NCBI GenBank assembly: GCA_016192075.1
Contig: JACPUU010000015.1
Coordinates: 1 to 39,950, forward strand
Reading direction: 5' to 3'
Length of the DNA: 39,950 bases
Origin: Bacteroidota bacterium
GTDB lineage: Bacteria; Bacteroidota; Bacteroidia; Flavobacteriales_D; Crocinitomicaceae
A program made the position numbers and the translations under genes. The notes beneath the pieces were generated by a model. That model was not told where the DNA came from. It was given only the letters and a program-made list of their open reading frames with translations, and made no database searches. Within the stretch, counting starts at the first letter, position 1; the number at the start of each line of letters is the position of its first letter. This document shows, one piece after another, positions 23,300 to 31,865 of the stretch.

Positions 23300-24112
23300 A
23301 TGTTCAAAAAACACGTCATTCTGATTTTCTTTTGTGTGATTGCTTTACAAGGCCGTTCACAGCAATTTCAGTTTGAGGTATCCGATTCCATTCCCGGGAA
23401 TTTTTCTGCGTTTTCAGTTGATAATTTTGGCAGAATTGCGCTGGTGCATAATGATGTAATTATCAGTTTTTCTGCGCAGCTGGATACGCTTTTTTCAACA
23501 TCGTTAAAATCATTCCGGCCTACAACAGTTGAGAGTTCCAAATCGTTCCGCACATTGGTTTTTGATCAGGAACGCAGTGTTATTCATTTTTTGGATAATA
23601 CCATGACCGATATTCACGGAGAAATTGATCTTGTGAACCTCGACATTCAGCAACCCTGGCTGGTATGTGAGTCGTTTGGCGGCAATACCATTTGGGTATT
23701 TGATGCCGGATCCATGCGCCTGATCCGGTTAAATGAAAATCTTGAAAAAATAATGATTACTGAAAACCTGGCAACCGTTTTCACCAATGGCAACCTGCCG
23801 GTAAAAATGATGGAAGCACATGACCGGCTTTTTACCCTGGTGCCTGATATGGGAGTGGTAACGTTTGATGTTTTTGGAACATACATCACCACCTATCCTT
23901 GTGAAGCAGTAACGTTTGATGTCTTTAACAATTACCTGATTGTTTTGGAAAAAGATCAGATTCGTGCCATTTCATTGCAGTTTGATGGCAATCCAGACCA
24001 GTTTTTCCCGGTTCCCGCCGGGGTTATTCAGTTCAAATTTACGCAGGACCGGATCTATTTTCTAACTGCGCAAGGGCTGATGATTGGAAAATATATTCCG
24101 GAAGAGAAATAG
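23300..24112 (+). CDS. Secreted hypothetical protein, beta-propeller-like
   Basis: A 270-residue exported protein. MFKKHVILIFFCVIALQGRSQ is a signal peptide cut after RSQ. The mature part contains about five similar blade-like stretches (e.g. AFSVDNFGRIALVHNDVIIS, TLVFDQERSVIHFLDN, TIWVFDAGSMRLIRLNENL, YLIVLEKDQIRAISLQF), fitting an NHL/YVTN-like beta-propeller. It has no lipobox. It lies immediately upstream of ispD, with a 64-base gap, though the link is likely positional only. Function unknown. Confidence 0.7.
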   Translation: MFKKHVILIFFCVIALQGRSQQFQFEVSDSIPGNFSAFSVDNFGRIALVHNDVIISFSAQLDTLFSTSLKSFRPTTVESSKSFRTLVFDQERSVIHFLDNTMTDIHGEIDLVNLDIQQPWLVCESFGGNTIWVFDAGSMRLIRLNENLEKIMITENLATVFTNGNLPVKMMEAHDRLFTLVPDMGVVTFDVFGTYITTYPCEAVTFDVFNNYLIVLEKDQIRAISLQFDGNPDQFFPVPAGVIQFKFTQDRIYFLTAQGLMIGKYIPEEK

Positions 24113-24161
24113 ACCGCCGCGTTGTTTTTACCGTTTCTACCGCTATAACCGTTAAACGTTG

Positions 24162-24169
24162 TATCTTCG
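24162..24169 (+). promoter_or_regulatory. Near-consensus -7 box (TATCTTCG) before ispD
   Basis: TATCTTCG differs from TAnnTTTG by one base and lies 7 bases before the ATG at 24177, which excludes the upstream in-frame start at 24159. Confidence 0.4.
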
Positions 24170-24176
24170 TGATTGC

Positions 24177-24839
24177 ATGAATTCAAAATCAGTCATTATA
24201 TCTGCAGGCGGCATTGGTAAACGTATGGGAACTGAACTACCCAAACAGTTTTTGTGTATTCACAAAAAACCGGTCATTCTGCACACCATTGAAAAATTTC
24301 TGGCGTATGATCCAAAAATTGAAGTGGTGGTTGTATTGCCGGCTGGTTTTATTCCGGATTGGGAAGCCTTGTGTCAAAAATATTTGTTTACCGCACCACA
24401 CAAAGTTGCGGTTGGTGGTGAAGAACGTTTTCATTCCATTCAAAACGGATTACGTGAGGTAACCGGAAAACTGGTTGCTGTGCACGATGCCGTAAGGCCA
24501 TTGGTAGACGTATCAGTTATTGCGGCTTGTTTTGAACTTGCTGAAAAGGAGGGAGCCGCTATACCGGTTTATCCGATTACCGAATCGGTTCGCAAAGTAG
24601 AGGGTGATCTTTCATACGCCGTTAACCGTGATGATTACAGATTGGTTCAAACACCGCAGTGTTTCAGGTATGAGATTTTTGCAAATGCGTACGAACAGCG
24701 GTATTCAAAATTTTTTACCGATGATGCAAGCGTTGTGGAATCAGCCGGAACAAAAATTTGCCTGGTAGATGGTAACCGTGAAAACCTTAAAATTACCACA
24801 CCGCATGATCTCAAACTGGCCGAATTGTTTTTGAAATAA
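24177..24839 (+). CDS. ispD: 2-C-methyl-D-erythritol 4-phosphate cytidylyltransferase
   Basis: A 220-residue cytidylyltransferase that converts MEP to CDP-ME in the non-mevalonate isoprenoid pathway; cytoplasmic. The signature loop is SAGGIGKRMGTELPKQFL near residues 9-26, followed by VAVHDAVRPLV (residue region 96-106) and TDDASVVESAG, all standard in IspD. Length is normal (about 220-230). An earlier in-frame TTG lies in the -7 box and is rejected as start. It may form a unit with the small VF530 gene that starts 4 bases after it. Confidence 0.93.
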   Translation: MNSKSVIISAGGIGKRMGTELPKQFLCIHKKPVILHTIEKFLAYDPKIEVVVVLPAGFIPDWEALCQKYLFTAPHKVAVGGEERFHSIQNGLREVTGKLVAVHDAVRPLVDVSVIAACFELAEKEGAAIPVYPITESVRKVEGDLSYAVNRDDYRLVQTPQCFRYEIFANAYEQRYSKFFTDDASVVESAGTKICLVDGNRENLKITTPHDLKLAELFLK

Positions 24840-24843
24840 GCGT

Positions 24844-25065
24844 ATGTCACAGGATCAACCCAACAATCCGCTTCACGGAATTACACTTGAAATGATGCTT
24901 ACGCACCTGGTGGAGGAGTATGGCTGGGAACAATTGGGTGACCACACTAAAATCAGGGCTTTTGTCATTAATCCAAGCCTGAAATCAGGGTTGAATTTTA
25001 TCCGGAAAACACCCTGGGCCAAAGCAAAAATTGAAGAATTGTACCTGCGGAGTATCCGAAAATGA
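24844..25065 (+). CDS. VF530 family (DUF2132) small protein
   Basis: A 73-residue protein with the VF530/DUF2132 pattern: NPLHGITLEMMLTHLVEEYGWEQLGD, then FVINPSLKSGLNFIRKTPWAKAKIEELYL. The family is small, basic at its C-terminus and known from structures to be a possible DNA-binding helical domain; its role is unknown. It starts 4 bases after the ispD stop and is probably cotranscribed. Length matches the family. Confidence 0.9.
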   Translation: MSQDQPNNPLHGITLEMMLTHLVEEYGWEQLGDHTKIRAFVINPSLKSGLNFIRKTPWAKAKIEELYLRSIRK

Positions 25066-25076
25066 AAAGCCCGTTG

Positions 25077-25084
25077 TAATTTTG
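25077..25084 (+). promoter_or_regulatory. -7 promoter box (TAATTTTG) for the ferredoxin gene
   Basis: TAATTTTG matches TAnnTTTG exactly, 20 bases before the ATG at 25105. A -33 TTG at the standard distance is not evident. Confidence 0.5.
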
Positions 25085-25104
25085 CACGCAGAAAATCAGT
25101 AACC

Positions 25105-25434
25105 ATGGCAGCAAATACGGTAACCGTAACTATTATTGACCGCGAAGGAAAAACGCATGCTTTAGAAGCACCCACCGACATGAATATGAATGTCATGGAA
25201 GTGTGTCGCTCGTATGAGCTGCCGGTAGAGGGTCGTTGTGGCGGTATGGCCATGTGCGCTACCTGCCAGTGTTACCTGGAATCTGATACCGCGTTGCCTG
25301 AACAATCAGATGCAGAATTGGCTATGCTCGATGAAGCGTTTCATGTTAAGGCAAACAGCCGCCTGGGTTGCCAGATTCACATTACACCTGAGATTGACGG
25401 TATTGTATTGCGGCTGGCGCCGGAGGGGAATTAA
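25105..25434 (+). CDS. 2Fe-2S ferredoxin (adrenodoxin type)
   Basis: A 109-residue [2Fe-2S] ferredoxin, a soluble electron carrier. The cluster ligands are C45, C51, C54 and C89 (CGGMAMCATC, then LGCQI), in the C-x5-C-x2-C-xn-C spacing of adrenodoxin/Isc-type ferredoxins. Its redox partners cannot be told from the window; candidates in general are Fe-S biogenesis or hydroxylases. It converges with nadE, their ends overlapping by 4 bases. Confidence 0.92.
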   Translation: MAANTVTVTIIDREGKTHALEAPTDMNMNVMEVCRSYELPVEGRCGGMAMCATCQCYLESDTALPEQSDAELAMLDEAFHVKANSRLGCQIHITPEIDGIVLRLAPEGN

Positions 25435-26234
25435 TTCCGCACGTTATCAGGAATCACACACACCGGTATCGGAATCATCTTATGTTTATTGGCCGTATGA
25501 AAACTCTGGTAGATTCTCAGAACTTCACGCTGCCGTTCCGTGAGATCATAAAGTTCAGTGTCCGTTGTTCCGGTTACAGGATCATTTAAAAAATCCATTG
25601 CCCATTCCAGTTCCGGATAGGTTGCTCCCAGCTGACCTTCATCCGTACGTTCATCTTTCCAGAGTCCATCGGTTGGTGGAGCTGTCTGGATAGATTCAAC
25701 AATGTCAAACGCTTTGGCAATTTCGTAAACTTCTGTCTTTTTTAAATCTGCAATGGGTGAAAGGTCAATACCGCCATCGCCGTATTTGGTATAAAACCCA
25801 ACGCCAAAATCTTCTACTTTGTTCCCGGTTCCGGCAACCAAAAGCCCGTTTGCCTGCGCAACAGCGTAGAGTGTTGTCATGCGAAGCCGCGCACGCGTAT
25901 TGGCCATGGAAAGTCCGTGCGAGGTTGAATTTTCAGGCAATGATTTACAAAGCGTATCAAATGTTTCTGTCAGGCTAACGCGCAGATGAGTCACGTTGCT
26001 GAAGTTTTTTTCAAGCCAGGCAATGTGCTCTAAACCGCGGTTGACTTCACTGGGATTTTGGTGAATACCCATCTCCAGGCAAAGTACTTTTAAACCAGTT
26101 TGGGCACATAATAAAGAAGTAACGGCGGAATCGATTCCGCCGCTAACTCCTATTATAAAACCTTTTGCGTTTGCATTACCGGCATAATTTTTAAGCCAGT
26201 CTGAAATAAACGCAGCAACTTTTTTTGCGTTCAA
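25431..26234 (-). CDS. nadE: NH3-dependent NAD synthetase
   Basis: A 267-residue ATP-pyrophosphatase that amidates nicotinic acid adenine dinucleotide to NAD+ as the last step of NAD synthesis; cytoplasmic. The PP-loop is SGGIDSA (31-37); AGTGNKVEDFGVGFYTKYGDGGIDLSPIADLKK and the KDERTDEGQLGATY segment are family hallmarks. There is no glutaminase domain, so free ammonia is the donor. Length is normal for the short form. Its end overlaps the ferredoxin gene. Confidence 0.93.
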   Translation of the reverse strand: MNAKKVAAFISDWLKNYAGNANAKGFIIGVSGGIDSAVTSLLCAQTGLKVLCLEMGIHQNPSEVNRGLEHIAWLEKNFSNVTHLRVSLTETFDTLCKSLPENSTSHGLSMANTRARLRMTTLYAVAQANGLLVAGTGNKVEDFGVGFYTKYGDGGIDLSPIADLKKTEVYEIAKAFDIVESIQTAPPTDGLWKDERTDEGQLGATYPELEWAMDFLNDPVTGTTDTELYDLTERQREVLRIYQSFHTANKHKMIPIPVCVIPDNVRN

Positions 26235-26246
26235 AGCAGTTTGAGA

Positions 26247-27101
26247 TTAGAACAACAACCCAACTTTAAATTCAATCAGGTGTTGTGGATTGTTTTTAAT
26301 ATCCAGGTTAGAGTAAGAATAAGTACCATCACCGTTATCTTTTCTGTCAGCCAGGTTTCCTGATTGCGGATACAGTTGCGGGAGGATACCATAATTAAAT
26401 CCAAGTTCAGCATAGAGGAATGTGTTGCCGGTGAAATTCCATTCAGCCCCGCCATAAACACCAATTCCCATTTTTACCGGTGAAAGTTCTTTTTTCAAAC
26501 CTTCAGGTTTCATGTCTGTCATGGTACGTGACACAAGCGGAGTATTGGTTGTAAATGTCATGGTAGTTGGGTTGTAAGTTGCATCACGTCCTGTATCATC
26601 CATTCTTACGGCTCCCAGGAAACTGGTTCTCAGACCGAATTTTCCGTAATATTTGAATTTACCAATCATGCTGGTTTGAAATTTCAGAAAGAAAGGTACC
26701 GTAATATATTTGGTTCTATAATTTCTTGACATGAGCTGAAAAGCAGTCGTATCGGTAAAATCCTGTACAGCCCCGTCTTTATATTGTTTAATATCGGTAT
26801 CAGAATAACCATAGAAAACATCACCTAAAGCAGTGCTGCCATCAGCGCCGTAATTCAATTCAAATGAACCCATGTCAAACTGAACACCGCTGGCAAGACC
26901 AACATTTTCGTTGAACATATAATTTCCACCAATTCCAATGGTGAAATCATTTCCAAGCCCATTCTTTTCTATTTTTGTAGTCTGAATTTTTGTCCAGTTA
27001 ACGGTTGTACCCATTACCAAACCAATCTGGAATTTTTTATCCTGGGCCTGTGTACCCAGTGCAATACCTGTAATGAAAACCAGAGAGAGTAACTTTTTCA
27101 T
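26247..27101 (-). CDS. Outer-membrane beta-barrel protein (PorT-like / OMP_b-brl family)
   Basis: A 284-residue predicted outer-membrane beta-barrel. The signal peptide MKKLLSLVFITGIALGTQAQ is followed by alternating strands such as FTIGIGGNYMFNENVGLASGVQFD and KYITVPFFLKFQTS, and a C-terminal strand HLIEFKVGLLF ending in Phe, the signal for the Bam machinery. The YITVPFFLKF motif is typical of PorT/OMP_b-brl_2-type Bacteroidota barrels. The ATG at 27101 is chosen as it starts the signal peptide; the reading frame extends further upstream into the gldB gene, which is antisense. It is divergent from gldB with a 46-base gap. Confidence 0.82.
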   Translation of the reverse strand: MKKLLSLVFITGIALGTQAQDKKFQIGLVMGTTVNWTKIQTTKIEKNGLGNDFTIGIGGNYMFNENVGLASGVQFDMGSFELNYGADGSTALGDVFYGYSDTDIKQYKDGAVQDFTDTTAFQLMSRNYRTKYITVPFFLKFQTSMIGKFKYYGKFGLRTSFLGAVRMDDTGRDATYNPTTMTFTTNTPLVSRTMTDMKPEGLKKELSPVKMGIGVYGGAEWNFTGNTFLYAELGFNYGILPQLYPQSGNLADRKDNGDGTYSYSNLDIKNNPQHLIEFKVGLLF

Positions 27102-27147
27102 ATTTTCGCAGTTTATAATTGATAGCAATAATACTAAATTCTGATCA

Positions 27148-28167
27148 ATGATCAATCGTTTCCTTTTATTTATCTGTGCAGCAGTAGTGATTACGGGCTG
27201 TTCTGGTGATCCGCTGGACGTGGATATATCGGATATTGACCTGGACATTCCATTTGAACGGTTTGAACAGAAAATGTTTGCCGCCGGGTCACCGCAGGAG
27301 ATGAAAAAAATCAATGATGAACTGCTGGCATCCGGGGGAGAACTCTATGAATATTATGTTTGGGACATGCTGCATGCCGGTGATGTTCATGACGATTCCA
27401 TAGGCATTTACCTCTACTACTTTGTAAGTGACAGCATGATGCGTATGGTGGTTGACGATATCAATGCCATATTCGGTGATTTTAAACTGCAGCAGGAACA
27501 GATCTTGGACGCATTTAAACATTTTAAGTATCATTTTCCCGATAAGCAGGTTCCTGAAAAAATTATTACCTACAATTCAGCCTTTAATTATGGGGTTGTA
27601 TCAACGGATAAATACATTGGAATAGGTCTTGAAATGTATCTGGGAACAGAAAACCGGATTATTCAGAAAATTGGTTTTCCGCAGTTTATGAAAGCCAAAA
27701 TGAGTAAAGATTATATGCTGGTTGATGTCTGCCACAGCTGGATGATTTCAAACGTAATGGGTGAGGACCAGGGAGAAACATTTTTGTCAAGCGCCATTTA
27801 TTATGGAAAACTGCGTTATGCCGTAGATGCCATGTTACCTGATCTCGAAGACCATTATAAAATCCGTTACACGGCTGAAGAATATGACTGGGCGCTTGCC
27901 AGTGAATATGACATCTGGCAGTTTCTGGTTGATATGAATTACATTTATTCAACCGATGCCAAAGTTAAACTGCGTTATTTTGAAGAGGCACCAACTACGG
28001 TTGATATGGAAGGATCACCCGGCCGCATTGGTCAATTCATTGGCTGGCAAATTGTGAAACAATACATGGAAAAAAATCCGGATGTTACGTTACAACAACT
28101 GCTGGATGAAACCAACGAAGGAAAAATATTAAAAGCATATAAACCACTGGAAAATGACGAATCTTAA
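27148..28167 (+). CDS. gldB: Gliding motility lipoprotein GldB
   Basis: A 339-residue lipoprotein of the GldB family, required for gliding motility and usually conserved with T9SS in flavobacteria. The type II signal MINRFLLFICAAVVITGC puts the lipidated Cys at 18. The conserved start DVDISDIDLDIPFERFEQKMF is typical, as are KYIGIGLEMYLG and AIYYGKLRYAVDAMLPD. Length is normal (about 320-340). Its end overlaps gldC by 14 bases, which is the usual gldB-gldC arrangement. Confidence 0.93.
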   Translation: MINRFLLFICAAVVITGCSGDPLDVDISDIDLDIPFERFEQKMFAAGSPQEMKKINDELLASGGELYEYYVWDMLHAGDVHDDSIGIYLYYFVSDSMMRMVVDDINAIFGDFKLQQEQILDAFKHFKYHFPDKQVPEKIITYNSAFNYGVVSTDKYIGIGLEMYLGTENRIIQKIGFPQFMKAKMSKDYMLVDVCHSWMISNVMGEDQGETFLSSAIYYGKLRYAVDAMLPDLEDHYKIRYTAEEYDWALASEYDIWQFLVDMNYIYSTDAKVKLRYFEEAPTTVDMEGSPGRIGQFIGWQIVKQYMEKNPDVTLQQLLDETNEGKILKAYKPLENDES

Positions 28168-28498
28168 AAAATCACTGATACAGATTGAAGTAACCACCAA
28201 CGAAAACAACATTCCTGAAGAAATTGTCTGGAATGCCAAAGACGGGGGTGTATCGGATGCATCTGCCCGGGCAATGATCCTTTCTTTGTGGGATGGTCAG
28301 GCGCAAACAGCCATGCGAATTGATTTGTGGGACAAGGAAATGACGGTAGATGAAATGAAGAAATTTTTTCATCAAACTTTGCTGACAATGGCTGATTCGT
28401 TTGAGCGTGCCACCGGTGAAAACAACATCGCTGAAGATTTGCGTGACTATTGTCAGCACTTTGCAGATAAAATGGGCATTTTGCCTCCGCTGAGTTAG
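28154..28498 (+). CDS. gldC: Gliding motility protein GldC
   Basis: A 114-residue cytoplasmic protein of the GldC family. It matches the family through KSLIQIEVTTNENNIPEEIVWNA, then AMILSLWDGQAQTAMRIDLWDKEMTVDEMKKFF. GldC stimulates gliding in Flavobacterium. It overlaps gldB by 14 bases, so they are translationally coupled. It converges with engB; a large repeat hairpin lies between them. Confidence 0.93.
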   Translation: MTNLKKSLIQIEVTTNENNIPEEIVWNAKDGGVSDASARAMILSLWDGQAQTAMRIDLWDKEMTVDEMKKFFHQTLLTMADSFERATGENNIAEDLRDYCQHFADKMGILPPLS

Positions 28499-28536
28499 TT
28501 TAATGTGCCTTTTGTTGCGGTGTCAAACACGGAACC

Positions 28537-28602
28537 GTCACGCTGAATTTGTTTCAGCGTCTGTTAACGTTTAGGCAGATGCTGAAACGAGTTCAGCATG
28601 AC
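28537..28602. repeat. Double hairpin REP-like repeat between gldC and engB
   Basis: Two 27-base inverted arms (28537-28563 and 28576-28602) separated by 12 bases: GTCACGCTGAA-TTTG-TTTCAGCGTCTG and CAGATGCTGAAACGAGTTCAGCATGAC. Each arm also folds on itself (CGCTGAA/TTCAGCG; ATGCTGAA/TTCAGCAT), so it can form one long stem or two small hairpins. The element sits between two convergent genes and could terminate both. From memory this motif is a frequent dispersed repeat in Bacteroidota (unchecked). Confidence 0.85.
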
Positions 28603-28633
28603 CTGCCAAAACAAACAATGCATTTGCTAAATC

Positions 28634-29236
28634 CTACTCCCCAAACAACGGGTTAACCTCCTCAATGTATCCGAGAATTTCATCACGCCCAATACCAGAA
28701 ACGGCAGAGCTTATAAAGTGCAGCGGCATCTCTTCCCATACCTCAAGCATTTCTTTCTGATACGCTTTCAGGAATTTACCTTTTTCAGTAGTATTGAGTT
28801 TATCCAGTTTAGTGAAAATCATGGAGAATGGAATACCTTTTTCACCCAGCCACTGCATAAATTCCATGTCAATTTTTTGCGGTGAATGACGGGCATCTAT
28901 CAACACAAAAACATTCATCAGGTTTTCACGATTCAGAATGTAGTCAACAATAAAGTCCTGCCATGATTTATTTACTTTCCTCCCAACTTTGGCATACCCG
29001 TAACCCGGTAAATCTACCAGGTACCAGGTATCGTTGATTAAAAAGTGATTAATGAGCTGTGTTTTGCCCGGTGTGCCTGATGTTTTAGCAAGACTCTTGC
29101 GGCTGCAAAGCATGTTTATCAACGATGATTTACCCACATTGGAACGGCCAATAAAAGCATATTCCGGTTTTGTCGGGTTGGGACCTTTACGGTAATCCGT
29201 ATTGCTTATAACAAATTCAGCGCTGTTGATTTTCAC
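28634..29236 (-). CDS. engB: Ribosome biogenesis GTPase EngB (YsxC/YihA)
   Basis: A 200-residue GTPase needed for assembly of the large ribosomal subunit; cytoplasmic. The motifs are G1 GRSNVGKSS (30-38), G2 [11 protein letters not shown]3 DLPGYG, G4 TKLDK, G5 ISSAVSG. Length is standard (about 200). It is 31 bases downstream of the deoxynucleoside kinase gene and on the same strand, so probably cotranscribed. Confidence 0.94.
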   Translation of the reverse strand: MKINSAEFVISNTDYRKGPNPTKPEYAFIGRSNVGKSSLINMLCSRKSLAKTSGTPGKTQLINHFLINDTWYLVDLPGYGYAKVGRKVNKSWQDFIVDYILNRENLMNVFVLIDARHSPQKIDMEFMQWLGEKGIPFSMIFTKLDKLNTTEKGKFLKAYQKEMLEVWEEMPLHFISSAVSGIGRDEILGYIEEVNPLFGE

Positions 29237-29267
29237 GCTTCAAAGATACAAAGAAGAATCGGGAAGC

Positions 29268-29882
29268 TTAGAATAAACCGTTTATCTCGGCATCAATAGA
29301 GTTGATGATCAAACCTAAATCATCGGCATTTTCATTGAAATTATTGCCGTCCACATCAATAACAATTAATTTGCCTTTGTCGTAGGTAGAAACCCATGCA
29401 TCGTAACGCTCGTTCAGTCTTTTCAGGTAGTCAAGGCGAATGCTTTCTTCATATTCACGGCCGCGTTTTTGAATCTGGTTAACCAGTGTAGGCACAGAAG
29501 CTTTCAGGTAAATTAAAATATCAGGTGCTGAAATGAATGATTCAAGCAGGTTGAACAATGAAAAATAATTTTCAAAATCACGGGTGGTCATTAAACCCAT
29601 GGAATGAAGATTGGGTGCAAAAATGTATGCATCTTCATAAATGGTGCGGTCCTGAATTACATTACGCTTGTTAACCTTGATTTCCTGAATTTGGGTAAAG
29701 CGGCTGTTGAGGTAATAAATCTGCAGGTTGAATGACCAGCGCTGCATGTCTTCATAAAAATCATTCAGGTAAGGATTTTGCTCCACATCTTCAAAATGGG
29801 TATCCCATCCGTAATGTTTTGACAATAATTTGGTGAGCGTTGTTTTTCCTGATCCGATATTTCCGGCAACTGCTATGTGCAT
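29268..29882 (-). CDS. Deoxynucleoside kinase
   Basis: A 204-residue kinase of the dNK/dGK-dAK family that phosphorylates deoxynucleosides with ATP in the salvage pathway. The P-loop is AVAGNIGSGKTTL near the start; EDVEQNPYLNDFYED, the DRTIYEDAYIFA (DR[S/T] lid region) and RGREYEESI (arginines of the LID) are visible. I chose the ATG at 29882 (MHIAVAGN); an upstream ATG at 29948 would add 22 residues and lies beyond a near -7 box (TACTTTAG on the minus strand, about 29911-29904). Confidence 0.87.
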   Translation of the reverse strand: MHIAVAGNIGSGKTTLTKLLSKHYGWDTHFEDVEQNPYLNDFYEDMQRWSFNLQIYYLNSRFTQIQEIKVNKRNVIQDRTIYEDAYIFAPNLHSMGLMTTRDFENYFSLFNLLESFISAPDILIYLKASVPTLVNQIQKRGREYEESIRLDYLKRLNERYDAWVSTYDKGKLIVIDVDGNNFNENADDLGLIINSIDAEINGLF

Positions 29883-30058
29883 AGGTGATTTTTTAGAGAC
29901 GTCTAAAGTAGCAATAAAATTGGTAGCGCTAAACGTTGTGTTACGCATCTTTTTTTCAACATACCGATAGATGAGGAGTTAGGGAATAGGATTCAGGATT
30001 TAGTAGGCTGGCAAAAAGCAAAATTAATTCCTGATTCCTTCAGAACCTACTTAAATTA

Positions 30059-30110
30059 CTAACTCCTATCTCCTATCTCCTAACTCCTATCTCCTAACTC
30101 CTATCTCCTT
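30059..30110. repeat. Low-complexity ACTCCTATCTCCTA tandem repeat
   Basis: A stretch of repeated CTAACTCCTATCTCCTA-like units of irregular period (7 to 14 bases) fills the last part of the gap before the EamA gene. Upstream at about 29973-29990 the motif GAGGAGTTAGGGAATAGGA is roughly its complement, so the whole 29970-30110 block may fold as a loose inverted repeat. Confidence 0.7.
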
Positions 30111-30117
30111 ATTTAAC

Positions 30118-30125
30118 TATCTTTG
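30118..30125 (+). promoter_or_regulatory. -7 promoter box (TATCTTTG)
   Basis: TATCTTTG matches TAnnTTTG exactly and lies 10 bases before the ATG of the EamA gene. The expected -33 region is the low-complexity repeat and has no TTG. Confidence 0.5.
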
Positions 30126-30135
30126 CAGCACCAAA

Positions 30136-31038
30136 ATGAAATCAGACAACAAAGCCTGGCTCCTTCTCATCTTCCTTGCCCTCGTTTGGGGATCATCGTT
30201 TATACTCATGAAAAAGACAATGTTCCCCACCGGAACAGAAATGGTAATGGATCCTTACCAGGTAGGTTCATTGCGCATTGTCATTGCCGGACTGGTGATG
30301 TTGCCATTTGCAATCCGCAACCTGCGGTTTCTGACCAAAAAGGATTTTTTTCTGCTGCTGGTGGTAGGTGTCTTTGGTAACTTGTTGCCCGCAACGCTTT
30401 TTACCGTTGCAGAAACAGTCATTGACAGCTCACTGGCAGGGATGCTTAACATGGGAACATCCTTTTTTGTAGTGATTATCGGGATTGTTTTTTACAAATC
30501 ATCTCCCAGCAAATATCAATATATGGGATTAGTTTGTGGCGCATCCGGCCTGTATCTCATTTTACGGTCGCAGCTTGAATTTAAAGTCGGTCAGGAGGGA
30601 TACGCCCTGTTGATTTTATTGGCTACGCTGATGTATGCTACCAGTCTCACAACCATTAAATTTAAATTGCAGCATCTACAGGCCATTACCATTACCTCGC
30701 TGGCTTTTTTCCTGATTCTTTGGCCGGCTATCGCCGGATCCATTTATTTTGATGCGTTTAAACCGGTCGTCAGTCACCCGGACGGATGGAAGGCACTGGG
30801 TTATTTATGCATCCTGGCCGTTGTCGGAACAGCTTTGGCTGTATTTCTCTTTAATAAACTGGTTTCTGTGGCACACCCTATTTTTGCATCGGGAGTTACG
30901 TATCTGATGCCGGTTGTGGCCATTTTAATGGGTGTTTTGGACGGAGATCACTTCCGGTTCGTCAATATTTTCTGGATTGTATTGATTATCACAGGGGTTT
31001 GGCTGTTGAATAACGGACCTAAAAAATTCGCCAAATAA
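30136..31038 (+). CDS. EamA-family (DMT superfamily) transporter
   Basis: A 300-residue inner-membrane protein with about ten hydrophobic helices. The EamA pattern is clear in LLLIFLALVWGSSFILMKKTMF at the start and in the second repeat (TSLTTIKFKLQHLQAITITSLAFFLI; AVVGTALAVFLFNKLV; ASGVTYLMPVVAILMGVLDGD). Such DMT proteins export or import small metabolites such as amino acids; the substrate is unknown. Length is standard. No neighbours on the same transcript are evident. Confidence 0.85.
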   Translation: MKSDNKAWLLLIFLALVWGSSFILMKKTMFPTGTEMVMDPYQVGSLRIVIAGLVMLPFAIRNLRFLTKKDFFLLLVVGVFGNLLPATLFTVAETVIDSSLAGMLNMGTSFFVVIIGIVFYKSSPSKYQYMGLVCGASGLYLILRSQLEFKVGQEGYALLILLATLMYATSLTTIKFKLQHLQAITITSLAFFLILWPAIAGSIYFDAFKPVVSHPDGWKALGYLCILAVVGTALAVFLFNKLVSVAHPIFASGVTYLMPVVAILMGVLDGDHFRFVNIFWIVLIITGVWLLNNGPKKFAK

Positions 31039-31071
31039 TTGAAAACGGGTGATTTTGTAAGAAAATCTTAT

Positions 31072-31079
31072 TATCTTTG
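31072..31079 (+). promoter_or_regulatory. -7 promoter box (TATCTTTG) for rplU-rpmA
   Basis: TATCTTTG matches TAnnTTTG exactly, 28 bases before the rplU ATG, leaving a leader of about 20 bases with an A-rich stretch. TTTG at 31054-31057 is too near to be a standard -33 element. Confidence 0.55.
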
Positions 31080-31107
31080 CCGTCCTAATTAAAAAACAAA
31101 ATTTGTT

Positions 31108-31419
31108 ATGTACGCAATTGTAGAAATAGCGGGCCAGCAATTTAAAGTTGCAAAAGATCAACAGATTTTCGTTCACAGATTAGAAGCAAAAGAAGGAGAC
31201 AAAGTTGACTTCGCAAACGTGCTTCTGACTGAAAAAGACGGAAAAGTAAATGTTGGCGCCCCGGCTATCGATGGAGCTAAAGTCTCAGCTTCTGTGCTTC
31301 GCCACGTTAAAGGAGATAAAGTAATCGTTTTCCACAAAAAAAGAAGAAAAGGTTACGAAAAGAAAAACGGCCACAGACAGTCGTTTACTGAAATTAAAAT
31401 CACAGATATTAAAGCATAA
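31108..31419 (+). CDS. rplU: 50S ribosomal protein L21
   Basis: A 103-residue ribosomal protein L21. The start [25 protein letters not shown] and the C-terminus [29 protein letters not shown] match the family. It binds 23S rRNA near the exit. It is followed 46 bases later by rpmA, the normal pair. Length is standard. Confidence 0.97.
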   Translation: MYAIVEIAGQQFKVAKDQQIFVHRLEAKEGDKVDFANVLLTEKDGKVNVGAPAIDGAKVSASVLRHVKGDKVIVFHKKRRKGYEKKNGHRQSFTEIKITDIKA

Positions 31420-31465
31420 GTAAAAATCTTCCCGCGTAATAACGGGGACTAAAACTTTTAAAGCC

Positions 31466-31732
31466 ATGGCACATAAGAAAGGAGTCGGAAGCTCAGCGAA
31501 CGGTAGAGAGTCAGAATCGAAGAGATTGGGTGTTAAAATTTTTGGAGGACAAGCTGCTATTGCAGGCAACATTATTGTTCGTCAAAGAGGAACCAAACAT
31601 CACCCGGGAAATAACGTAGGTATTGGTAAAGATCATACACTTTATGCTCTTATCGATGGCGTTGTTGAATTCAGAAAAAGAAGAGACAATCGTTCATTCG
31701 TTTCAGTTGTTCCGTTTGAAACTCAAGCGTAA
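31466..31732 (+). CDS. rpmA: 50S ribosomal protein L27
   Basis: An 88-residue ribosomal protein L27, which reaches the peptidyl-transferase centre with its N-terminal tail. [24 protein letters not shown] is the family start and has no cleavable extension. It is in the rplU operon and followed by a rho-independent terminator. Confidence 0.97.
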   Translation: MAHKKGVGSSANGRESESKRLGVKIFGGQAAIAGNIIVRQRGTKHHPGNNVGIGKDHTLYALIDGVVEFRKRRDNRSFVSVVPFETQA

Positions 31733-31779
31733 TTGAATTACCCTGTTTGACAACAGTCAGACAGGAATACAAAATTTAG

Positions 31780-31815
31780 AAATCCCTTGTCGTTTTTCGG
31801 CAGGGGATTTTTTTT
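31780..31815 (+). terminator. Rho-independent terminator of rplU-rpmA
   Basis: A 13-bp stem, AAATCCCTTGTCG (31780-31792) paired with CGGCAGGGGATTT (31798-31810) with two G-T pairs and a 5-base T loop, followed by a run of T residues to 31815. Confidence 0.9.
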
Positions 31816-31865
31816 GAAATCGTAGGGGCGACTCGCGGTTCCCCCCTGCTGATTAATCAGGATTT

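Noticed and set aside
29883..29948. Start of the deoxynucleoside kinase at 29948
   Set aside because: A near -7 box lies between this ATG and the one at 29882, and the conserved P-loop begins right after the latter.
31820..31848. GTAGGGGCG...CCCCCC downstream of the rpmA terminator as a full REP palindrome
   Set aside because: Only the GTAGGGGCG arm matches the REP core; the other side does not pair well, so it is at most a fragment.
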